This document shows positions 23,709 through 31,099 of a stretch of 34,238 nt of DNA, piece by piece. The translations under genes and the position numbers were made by a program. Source of the DNA: an uncultured Treponema sp. (GTDB lineage Bacteria; Spirochaetota; Spirochaetia; Treponematales; Treponemataceae); the NCBI GenBank assembly GCA_946628495.1, contig CAMOWQ010000011.1:1-34238 (forward strand), read 5' to 3'. Under the pieces are notes generated by a model that did no database searches, was not told the origin of the DNA, and was given only the letters and a program-made list of their open reading frames with translations. How positions within the stretch are numbered: position 1 is the first letter of the stretch; every line of letters begins with the position of its first letter.

Positions 23709-25964
23709 ATGCCTTTAGAAGAATTAAACGAAGAACAATTTCAAGCAGTAACAACTACAGAAGGATTCGTGCGTATCATAGCGGGCGCCGGCTCTGGAAA
23801 AACAAAAGCCCTTTCAAACAGATTTGCCTACCTTGTAAACGAAATCGGCATTCTGCCATCGAACATCCTTTGTGTAACATTTACAAACAAAGCTGCAGCC
23901 GAAATGCGTTCCCGAATCCGAAAACTTACCGACGATAACGATACAGGCTTTATTTCAACATTTCATGGTTTTTGTGTTTCAGTTCTACAGGAAGATTCAA
24001 ATGCAGTTTCATATCCTAAAAGCTTTCTTGTACTAGATAATTCAGATATAGATTCAATGCTTGATATTATTTATGATGAGCGGAATCTTACATTACGGCA
24101 GATGACTTACTCAAACGCCCGTGACATGATAGAAATGCGCAAGCTTTTTAAAGAACCCGATTACTACCAGTTCATGATAAAAATGTCGCTCGACGAAATC
24201 CATCAAAAATATCTTAACGCGCAAAAACCCGACGATATAATTTTTTACGGTTATCTTTATCAGGAAAAAAAATGCTTTGGACTGGATTACAACGATTTGC
24301 TAAAATTCGTACTTTATATTTTCCAGACAAACGAAGAAATAAAATTAAAATGGCAGAAACGGCTCGAATATATAATGATTGACGAGTTTCAGGATATTGA
24401 TGCAATTCAATATGAATTGATGAGCGTGCTTTGCGATTATCACAAAAACCTGTTTGTGGTTGGAGATCCGGATCAGACAATTTATACCTGGCGAGGAGCA
24501 GACATCCGTTATCTACTTGATTTTGACAAAAACTTCGAAAATGTCAAAACAATCATAATGAATAAAAACTATCGTTCTACACCAGAAATTCTCAACGCAG
24601 CAAATACGTTAATCAACAAAAATAAAATCAGAATCAATAAAGAACTTAAAGCCGCAGATCGCAAAGAAACTTCCACAAAAGTCGACGCAAGCACAGCATC
24701 AAAATCGGCGGGAAAAAATGCAACAACAGCCGAAAATACATGCAACAGCAATACACCAACAGATTTTTCCACAACCTCATGCAAACCAGAATATTTTCAT
24801 GCAAAGACCGCCGAAAAAGAAGCAGAATTTATCGCAGACGAAATTGAACGGTTACAAAAGCAAGGCTTTTCATATCATCAGATTGTAATTCTTTACAGGG
24901 CACATCACGTGTCCAGAACGATTGAAGAAATTTTTCAAAAGCGGAAAATTCCATACAGCCTTAACTCAGGAGTTCCATTTTTCAATCGGGCAGAAATTAA
25001 AGACAGCCTTTCTTACCTTAGAATGATTACTTACAAAGATGACCTTTCTTTTTTGCGAATTGCCAATAAACCAAAACGAAACCTCGGCGAACGCCGCATT
25101 GCAGCCTTAAAAGAATATGCCGCCGAACACAAAACAACACTTTACAATGCATTAAAAGCCTGTGCAGATACAGAATTATTTTCGAATACAAAATCACATC
25201 AATTTATAGATTTAATAGAAAAATATTCCTCTTCGCCTTCCCAAATGCAGATTTCCGAACTGTTCAATCATCTTATTTATGAATCAGGCTACGAAACAGC
25301 GCTCAGAACCGAAGGAAGCCAGGAACGTCTTGATAACCTTGCAGAACTTAAACAATCAATTTATGAATACGAAACCAGCTGCGGCGAAGAATGCAATCTG
25401 GAAAATTATCTTACACACGCCGCGCTTTTTACAAATGCCGACATAGAATCAAAAAAAGATGACATTCGCCTGATGACCGTACATACTGCAAAAGGTTTGG
25501 AATTTTCGGTTGTATTTTTAGCAGGCATGAACGAAAATATATTTCCAAGCAAAAAAACAGACTCGCAGGCAGCAATGGAAGAAGAACGCAGACTGGCATT
25601 CGTTGCAGTAACGCGTGCACAACAAAAATTATACGTTAGCGATGCAGAAGGCCTTTCAAACGGGTACAATTTCCGTATTCCTTCCCGATTTATCTTCGAC
25701 ATGGAAGACTCTTTAAACTACCTCCAGCCGCTACCAGAAAACCTTTTGAATACAGCAAAAAAATACATAGAATTAAACAGCCAGAACCTCCAGAAAATCC
25801 AAAGCCTTTCGTCGCTGCAAATCAATGACCGCGTAAAACACAACATCCTCGGCACAGGCATCATAATTCAAATTGATCAGACAAAACACAATTACACAAT
25901 CCAATTCGACCAGATTCCAACGCCAAGAATAATGAGTTTCAAAGCACCTCTGACAAAAATCTGA
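23709..25964 (+). CDS. UvrD/PcrA-type superfamily 1 DNA helicase
   Basis: A 751-aa 3'-to-5' helicase with the full SF1A set: motif I IIAGAGSGKTKAL near residues 23-35, Ia VTFTNKAAAEM, II IMIDEFQDIDAIQ near 222-234, III VVGDPDQTIYTWRGAD near 250-265, V VHTAKGLEFSVVFLAGM near 587-603 and VI EERRLAFVAVTRAQQKLYVS near 624-643. The family unwinds DNA in nucleotide-excision and mismatch repair and removes proteins from DNA. A Ser/Thr/Ala/Lys-rich low-complexity insert of about 50 residues (about 310-360) lies between domains 1A and 2A. No Shine-Dalgarno sequence precedes the ATG at 23709. The N-terminus LNEEQFQAVTTTEG is typical, so the start is sound. Confidence 0.93.
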   Translation: MPLEELNEEQFQAVTTTEGFVRIIAGAGSGKTKALSNRFAYLVNEIGILPSNILCVTFTNKAAAEMRSRIRKLTDDNDTGFISTFHGFCVSVLQEDSNAVSYPKSFLVLDNSDIDSMLDIIYDERNLTLRQMTYSNARDMIEMRKLFKEPDYYQFMIKMSLDEIHQKYLNAQKPDDIIFYGYLYQEKKCFGLDYNDLLKFVLYIFQTNEEIKLKWQKRLEYIMIDEFQDIDAIQYELMSVLCDYHKNLFVVGDPDQTIYTWRGADIRYLLDFDKNFENVKTIIMNKNYRSTPEILNAANTLINKNKIRINKELKAADRKETSTKVDASTASKSAGKNATTAENTCNSNTPTDFSTTSCKPEYFHAKTAEKEAEFIADEIERLQKQGFSYHQIVILYRAHHVSRTIEEIFQKRKIPYSLNSGVPFFNRAEIKDSLSYLRMITYKDDLSFLRIANKPKRNLGERRIAALKEYAAEHKTTLYNALKACADTELFSNTKSHQFIDLIEKYSSSPSQMQISELFNHLIYESGYETALRTEGSQERLDNLAELKQSIYEYETSCGEECNLENYLTHAALFTNADIESKKDDIRLMTVHTAKGLEFSVVFLAGMNENIFPSKKTDSQAAMEEERRLAFVAVTRAQQKLYVSDAEGLSNGYNFRIPSRFIFDMEDSLNYLQPLPENLLNTAKKYIELNSQNLQKIQSLSSLQINDRVKHNILGTGIIIQIDQTKHNYTIQFDQIPTPRIMSFKAPLTKI

Positions 25965-25974
25965 TTTCTTTTAA

Positions 25975-26150
25975 TATTCAGGGCGAAATCCCAACACCCA
26001 CTCGCCTTCCGCTATTCCCTAACGGTCAGCCGCTTCGCACGCTGCAATATCCCCTTTTCCACTCCTAAAAAAACAATCATACGCAGCGTGCTCCAGTGGC
26101 CGCCTTTCGGCGCAGCTCCACGCTCGACGCATATGCCTCTATAAGTGTTT
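25975..26150. other. GC-rich non-coding island at the edge of the parS region
   Basis: About 175 bp of clearly higher G+C than anything around it. It contains an inverted repeat GCACGCTGC / GCAGCGTGC (26037-26045, 26083-26091) and a CGCC/GGCG hairpin. No open frame is evident. It may be a dispersed repeat unit or transcription barrier after the helicase gene. Confidence 0.5.
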
Positions 26151-26162
26151 ATCCAAACTGAC

Positions 26163-26178
26163 TAACAAACGTTTGTTA
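26163..26178. promoter_or_regulatory. Perfect 16-bp palindrome, LacI-like operator type
   Basis: TAACAAACGTTTGTTA is a perfect palindrome with the central CG typical of LacI-family operators. Its 14-bp core recurs at 26280-26293, and a related CTAACAAACGTTAG lies at 28397-28410, so the motif brackets the parS/oriC region. Confidence 0.5.
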
Positions 26179-26279
26179 TATTAATTCTATTACGTAGCGT
26201 TTTGCATAAAAACTACGCTATATATACCGTTTACGTTCCAAAATTTCCTGTTTTAGTAATTAATATGATTTACAAAGTA

Positions 26280-26293
26280 AACAAACGTTTGTT
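26280..26293. promoter_or_regulatory. Second copy of the AACAAACGTTTGTT palindrome
   Basis: A perfect 14-bp palindrome identical to the core at 26164-26177 and 37 bp before the first parS-like site. No gene starts nearby, so the role is more likely structural or origin-related than promoter control. Confidence 0.5.
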
Positions 26294-26779
26294 AGTTTAA
26301 ATTTTATTGAATTCCTACTGTTCTGAAATTGTTTCACATGAAACATTAAAACTAGAAAACTTCTGTGTAAAAAATACACCTTTCAAGCAAAATATCCAAA
26401 TTATTCATATATATCGTTGTTTCACATGAAACAAATTTTATTATAGATTATGCGTAAGACTTTCAGAATTCTTTATTACAAGCACCCATTTCTGACAAAT
26501 CAAAATTCTTTATGCGCAAAATCAATAGCATCATGTTTCATTACAAAATGTTTCATGTGAAACATATATTTTAATTATAAGCAATAATCAAAATCATAAA
26601 ATAATTGCGCTTCATACGATTTTCATAAGCATACAGCCTTTATTCAAAATGTTTCATGTGAAACACTTAAAAAAAATCTTCTACATAAAATAATCCAATC
26701 CCGCACAAAAGATTCTGGTTTATAATATACATACTATTGTTTCATGTGAAACATTCTTATTTTCTCAGATAATTCCTAT

Positions 26780-26795
26780 CGTTTCACATTAAACA
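26780..26795 (+). repeat. Degenerate parS-like site
   Basis: CGTTTCACATTAAACA differs from form A at the first and eleventh positions. It is only 42 bp after the preceding site, the shortest interval of the array. Confidence 0.55.
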
Positions 26796-27755
26796 TTTTA
26801 TTCGCAAATAATTATGTTCTGGCTACACGGATATAAAAAATAAAGATACTTTTTTCATTTTGTTGAATATTACGGCAATATTTTCTTTTTCTTACATTAT
26901 TAATTTAAACAGGCGCTAAGAACTGTCATTTGCTTTATATTCAAAGAGTTTCACATGAAACATTCTGATTTTCTATTACAAAAACTATATTTCACCCGAT
27001 TTTATTACATAAATTGTTTCATGTGAAACATACGGTCATCTCTGAACAAAAGGCGTATAGCAGGCGAGCCTGATGTTTCGATAAGTTGTTTTTACGACTA
27101 GAAGCCGTTTTTTTTTGATACAGTCACCGAATTTCAAAAACTGGATTCAGGATTATTTAATTTACCGTAAATTTTTTATGTTATGTGTTTCACATGAAAC
27201 AATTTTACGAATTATTCATATATGTTTTCTTATAAAAAAAAATAAAAACATCCGATATTTTACAAAAAGGCAGCAGAAATTCCATATGTAATTAGATTCT
27301 ATAAACATATATACTTCGTCGCATAAAATTAATGTTTCATGTGAAACAATTCTTTCATAGTCCAGCTGGATTTTTTCAAAACATGTATAAAGCATCTTTT
27401 GTCACGCTCGATTATTTACTTCGATTTATTTAATTCCAATCAAGTGTTTCATGTGAAACATAAAGTTATCTGTGCAAAAATTATTCCCGCTCCATTCTAA
27501 GAAGCTTCTTTTCACATACAAATTTTTACACTAAAAATTTTTCCAGTATAATCATGTTTCACATGAAACATTAACAATATTCGCTCCTACCCGTTTTTAT
27601 CATCGCAACAAATATTCTCAAAAATCAATTGTATTTCCTGCTGTCGCTTAATATCAAAAATTTCGTAAACTCATCTTTATCAAAAAAGTTTCACATGAAA
27701 CATTCCGACTTCCAATCAATGCCGTATCTCCAGAAAATTTTTCAATCTCACCAAT

Positions 27756-27771
27756 TGTTTCATTTGAAACA
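27756..27771 (+). repeat. Degenerate parS-like site
   Basis: TGTTTCATTTGAAACA differs from form B by one central base (G to T). Confidence 0.6.
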
Positions 27772-27991
27772 GTTCTCCCCTATATCATCAAAAATTATCG
27801 CATAATTTTGTACTTTCTAAATATTCATTCTTCATTCAATTCGGTGTTTCATGTGAAACAATTTTTTCTATAAATTATCCTGCTTTGTTATCAGGGAATT
27901 AATCAAAAATAAAAACCGCAAATTTCTTCACACATGAATGTTTCACATGAAACAAATATCTTAAATTCATTGGAAATTCACTTTATCAAAT

Positions 27992-28000
27992 TTATCCACA
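27992..28000 (+). promoter_or_regulatory. DnaA box, perfect
   Basis: TTATCCACA, the consensus bacterial DnaA-binding 9-mer, 37 bp past the last parS-like site. Confidence 0.75.
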
Positions 28001-28031
28001 TTCTATTAACAATGTTGATATCTTCTAAAAG

Positions 28032-28040
28032 TTATCCACA
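28032..28040 (+). promoter_or_regulatory. DnaA box, perfect
   Basis: TTATCCACA in the same orientation, 40 bp from the first box (about four helical turns, same face). Confidence 0.75.
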
Positions 28041-28065
28041 AATTTTCATAATCAATAACTAAAAG

Positions 28066-28074
28066 AAATCCACA
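28066..28074 (+). promoter_or_regulatory. DnaA-box variant, left arm of an inverted pair
   Basis: AAATCCACA within an 11-bp arm AGAAATCCACA (28064-28074), paired with the inverted arm at 28087-28097. Confidence 0.5.
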
Positions 28075-28086
28075 TTGTGTATTTAT

Positions 28087-28095
28087 TGTGGATTT
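28087..28095 (-). promoter_or_regulatory. DnaA-box variant, right arm of an inverted pair
   Basis: TGTGGATTT is the exact inverse of the box at 28066-28074, 12 bp away. The pair may hold two facing DnaA protomers next to the AT-rich stretch. Confidence 0.5.
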
Positions 28096-28238
28096 CTCAA
28101 GATTAGATATTTTGTCTGGATTTTTGTATTTTTACGAATAAAAATGAGCATCTGAAAAGTTAATAAATCACTATATATTGTTTACTATACGTTTTACTTG
28201 CTTTTTATATTTTGTTTAGAAAAGGAAAATATTCATTT

Positions 28239-28307
28239 AAAATCAAAAGGGTCCATCCAAGATAGAAATCATAAAAGTAAGAAAATCGATTTCCATTGGA
28301 TAGACCC
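28239..28307 (-). terminator. Terminator downstream of gyrA, facing the candidate origin
   Basis: On the minus strand, a long hairpin (GGGTCTATCCAA pairing with TTGGATGGACCC, one mismatch, plus an inner GAAATC/GATTTC stem) is followed by TTTTGATTTT. It lies about 110 bp past the gyrA stop and would stop gyrA transcripts from entering the candidate origin. Confidence 0.65.
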
Positions 28308-28390
28308 ATGCCTGATGTATGATCACCCTAAACTGTATTATTAGTTTACCCTTATATTAATTATTTATTAAATAATCATTTTTGTCAATG

Positions 28391-28416
28391 AAAGAACTAA
28401 CAAACGTTAGTTCTTT
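28391..28416. terminator. Perfect hairpin at the gyrA 3' end
   Basis: An 11-bp perfect stem AAAGAACTAAC / GTTAGTTCTTT around an AAAC loop, abutting the gyrA stop codon. On the gyrA strand the T tail is short, so it may be a weak terminator or mRNA-end stem. It contains CTAACAAACGTTAG, related to the palindromes at 26163 and 26280. Confidence 0.5.
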
Positions 28417-30903
28417 TTAGTTCTCTTCATTTTCACTCTTATCGCCAATCTTATCAATTCCGACAAGATAATCAGGTTCAGAAATTTTTACAACTTTAAT
28501 TCCAGATGCACCCTGTCCCTGTTCCTTAATTTCGGAAGCCTTAAAGCGAAGAGTTTTTCCCTGACTTGTCATACAGACAACTTCATCAGAATCTTTAATA
28601 TTCATAGCACCGATAATTTCACCTTTGCCATCAATATTTCCAAAGATTCTCTGGCCACCAGTTCCACGACCGTGAACAGAATAATTATCAAAAGAAACTC
28701 GCTTGCTGTAGCCCTTTTCGGTAATAAGAATGATATTAGAATCTTCTTCAACTTTTACCGCAGAAGCAATCTCATCACCTTCTGAAAGTTTCATGCCTCT
28801 TATACCGCAGCTTGCTCTTGTCATAAGCCTTACTGTATCTTCAGAAATTCTCAAAGCCTTTCCGCGTCTTGAAACAAGCACGATATCAGATTTACCCTGA
28901 GTTGTTACGGTACTAATCAGCTTATCACCAGTATTCAATTTTATACCGATAATTCCTCTTGTCTTTGCATTAATGAATTCTGTAGAACGAACCTTCTTAA
29001 CAACGCCCTGTGCAGTAACCATAAACAGATACAAATCATCAGAAAATTCTTTGAACGAAACAATTGTCGTAATTTCTTCATCAGCAGTAACCTGCAGCAA
29101 TCCCTTGATGTTTGCACCTCGGCTTGTTTTTTCGGCTTCCGGAATTTCGTGAATCTTTATCCAGTATGCCTTACCGATATTCGTAATGAACAGCAGGTAT
29201 TCTTTGGTAGAACCGATGAACAGCTGATTGATAAAATCATTTTCGAGAAGCGACGTACTGTTACTTCCTGTTCCTCCCCTACCCTGCTTTTTATATTTTA
29301 CAACCGGCACTCGTTTGATATAACCAAGGCGGGAAATCATTACAACCATATCCTCGTCTTTAATCATATCTTCAACATTGATTTCTTCAACTTCGTCGTG
29401 AACGATATCGGTACGCCTGTCATCACCATATTTTTTAACAAGCTCGTCTGTATCGGTTTTAATGATTTGAAGAATCTTTTCGTGATGATCAAGCAAATCC
29501 TGAAGATAATCTATCCATGCCTGGAGTTCCTTAATTTCGTTCTGCAAATCTTCAATCTGCAAATGAGTAAGGCGTTTGAGCTGCATATCAACAATTGCCT
29601 GTGCCTGCTCATCATCAAAATTAAAGCGTTTCTCCAATGCAAGTTTTGCGGCTTCAGTATCACGGCTTTCTTTTATGATTTTAATTACTTCATCAATATT
29701 ATTGATTGCAGTAATCAAAGCTTCCAAAATATGCATTCTGTGTTTTGCAACTTTTAAATCATAAATTGTGCGGCGTGTAATAACTTCATCACGATGATTT
29801 ACAAAATACTGAATGAGCTGTTTAAGAGTAAGAACTTCTGGTTTTAAATAACGTGTTCCATCAGGTTTTGCTACAGGAACAAGCGCAAGATTTATTACAC
29901 CAAAATTCGACTGCAATTCTGTTTTTGCAAAAAGCTGATTCAAAACAATTTTTGTAATTGCACCACGTTTCAAATCAACAACAAGACGCATACCTGTTCT
30001 GTCTGATGATTCATCGTTTGCATTAACAATTCCTTCTATCTGCTTATCGCGCACCAGTTCCTTAATTCTACGGATAATATTGGTTGTGTTTACGCCGTAC
30101 GGAACTTCTGTAAATACGATTGATTCGCGTCCATGCTTATCTGTTTCTATAGTAAACTTTGAACGGATTACGATTTTTCCACGACCGGTTGTGTATGCCT
30201 TTTTAATTCCAGATGTACCATAAATTATACCGCCAGTTGGAAAATCAGGTCCTTTTATATAGTGCATCAATTCTTCAACTGTAATATCTGGATTATCAAT
30301 ATATGCAGAAATCGCGCCGGCAACTTCCTTTAAGTTGTGAGTAGGCATATTTGTTGCCATACCAACTGCAATACCCGTTGTACCATTACAAAGAAGGAAC
30401 GGAAATTTTGCAGGAAGAACTGCAGGTTCATCACAAGTATCATCAAAGTTACGAACCATATCGACAGTTTCTTTATTGATATCTGCCGTCATTTCTTCTG
30501 TAATCTTTGACATTTTAGCTTCGGTGTATCGGTAAGCAGCCGGAGGGTCACCTGCGATTGTACCAAAGTTTCCCTGAGGAACTACAGTTGTATAACGCTG
30601 AGCAAAATCCTGACCAAGACGTACCAATGCATCGTAAACAGAAGCATCTCCATGAGGATGATAATGACCCAAAACTTCACCGACGATGGTAGCACATTTT
30701 TTTGTTTTTCCACCGCTCGCAAGATGAAGGGTATCCATTGCATACATGATTCTTCGGTGAACCGGCTTTAATCCATCGCGGACATCTGGCAATGCACGCT
30801 GAACGATTACCGACATAGAGTAGTCTATATATGCCTGCTTAACTTCATCTTCAATCGGAATTTTTATGAGAGAGCCACCTTCGGCAGTTTTGATTTCTTC
30901 CAT
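28417..30903 (-). CDS. gyrA: DNA gyrase subunit A
   Basis: The breakage-reunion subunit of gyrase (828 aa), which with GyrB introduces negative supercoils. The N-terminal domain has YSMSVIVQRALPDVRDGLKP near residues 28-47, the helix HYHPHGDASVYDALVRLGQD near 80-99 and the catalytic Tyr126 in AAYRYTE. A coiled-coil region precedes the C-terminal beta-pinwheel (about 500-810), which opens with a GyrA-box-like QGRGGTG. Residue 87, equivalent to E. coli Ser83, is Ala, a change associated with lower fluoroquinolone binding. GGAG lies 5 nt before the ATG at 30901-30903, favoured over an ATG one codon upstream and a TTG further out. It runs towards the candidate origin. Confidence 0.96.
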   Translation of the reverse strand: MEEIKTAEGGSLIKIPIEDEVKQAYIDYSMSVIVQRALPDVRDGLKPVHRRIMYAMDTLHLASGGKTKKCATIVGEVLGHYHPHGDASVYDALVRLGQDFAQRYTTVVPQGNFGTIAGDPPAAYRYTEAKMSKITEEMTADINKETVDMVRNFDDTCDEPAVLPAKFPFLLCNGTTGIAVGMATNMPTHNLKEVAGAISAYIDNPDITVEELMHYIKGPDFPTGGIIYGTSGIKKAYTTGRGKIVIRSKFTIETDKHGRESIVFTEVPYGVNTTNIIRRIKELVRDKQIEGIVNANDESSDRTGMRLVVDLKRGAITKIVLNQLFAKTELQSNFGVINLALVPVAKPDGTRYLKPEVLTLKQLIQYFVNHRDEVITRRTIYDLKVAKHRMHILEALITAINNIDEVIKIIKESRDTEAAKLALEKRFNFDDEQAQAIVDMQLKRLTHLQIEDLQNEIKELQAWIDYLQDLLDHHEKILQIIKTDTDELVKKYGDDRRTDIVHDEVEEINVEDMIKDEDMVVMISRLGYIKRVPVVKYKKQGRGGTGSNSTSLLENDFINQLFIGSTKEYLLFITNIGKAYWIKIHEIPEAEKTSRGANIKGLLQVTADEEITTIVSFKEFSDDLYLFMVTAQGVVKKVRSTEFINAKTRGIIGIKLNTGDKLISTVTTQGKSDIVLVSRRGKALRISEDTVRLMTRASCGIRGMKLSEGDEIASAVKVEEDSNIILITEKGYSKRVSFDNYSVHGRGTGGQRIFGNIDGKGEIIGAMNIKDSDEVVCMTSQGKTLRFKASEIKEQGQGASGIKVVKISEPDYLVGIDKIGDKSENEEN

Positions 30904-30923
30904 CATTTTCTCCAAGCATTAAT

Positions 30924-30939
30924 CAAGGAAAGTTCCTTG
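30924..30939. promoter_or_regulatory. 16-bp palindrome in the gyrA leader
   Basis: CAAGGAAAGTTCCTTG: 7-bp arms around AG, between the promoter and the ribosome-binding site. It could be a repressor operator or a leader stem; gyrase genes are often supercoiling- or repressor-controlled. Confidence 0.4.
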
Positions 30940-30966
30940 TGCATAAAATTCTTATATAATTGTTCT

Positions 30967-30975
30967 ATTATAGCA
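30967..30975 (-). promoter_or_regulatory. Extended -10 promoter of gyrA
   Basis: TGCTATAAT on the minus strand, giving a leader of roughly 57 nt that contains the palindrome at 30924-30939. An A-rich run lies directly upstream. No strong -35. Confidence 0.55.
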
Positions 30976-31099
30976 TTTTTTTTTAGTTTAGTCTTTAACT
31001 TGTTCAAACTAATGAAAGGTAGTTTGTTAAGATTTTTTAGTTTTTATATATGTGTTTTTCGTATTTTTTCAATGAGAGTTTTATTTTTATAATTCGCGA

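Larger units (their letters stand above)
26330..27954. repeat. Array of 16 parS-like centromere sites
   Basis: Sites of 16 bp. Form A (TGTTTCACATGAAACA): 26330-26345, 26418-26433, 27186-27201, 27555-27570, 27939-27954; with first base A at 26947-26962 and 27687-27702. Form B, its reverse complement: 26549-26564, 26650-26665, 26738-26753, 27015-27030, 27333-27348, 27444-27459, 27845-27860. Weaker: 26780-26795 and 27756-27771. Start-to-start spacing is 42-171 bp. The consensus ParB site is TGTTTCACGTGAAACA; every copy here differs in the central CG. ParB binds such sites, spreads as a CTP clamp and loads SMC, so origins segregate. No parA/parB gene is in the window. Sequence between the sites is AT-rich and non-coding. 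Confidence 0.85.
27960..28240. other. Candidate chromosomal replication origin (DnaA-box cluster and AT-rich stretch)
   Basis: Directly after the last parS-like site are two perfect DnaA boxes and two variants in inverted orientation within 104 bp. A very AT-rich segment (about 28100-28240) could serve as the unwinding element. The gyrA gene is next. In many bacteria oriC lies beside dnaA/dnaN/gyr genes and parS clusters nearby; dnaA itself is not in the window. Genes on both sides point towards this region, the reverse of the usual divergent layout. A DnaA-titration locus inside a centromere region is therefore a real alternative. Confidence 0.55.

Noticed and set aside
26330-27954. Reading the palindromes as Noc sites, an IS remnant or a CRISPR-like array
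   Set aside because: The motif is not the Noc box (ATTTCCCGGGAAAT type). Spacers differ in length and sequence, sites occur in both orientations, and the site matches parS in 15 of 16 bases.
28239-28307. Possible MITE or small RNA hairpin downstream of gyrA
   Set aside because: A T-rich tail on the gyrA strand makes a gyrA terminator the simpler reading. No target duplication was seen.
29149-29757. Plus-strand 202-aa frame opposite gyrA
   Set aside because: Shadow of gyrA codon structure with no family features or ribosome-binding site.
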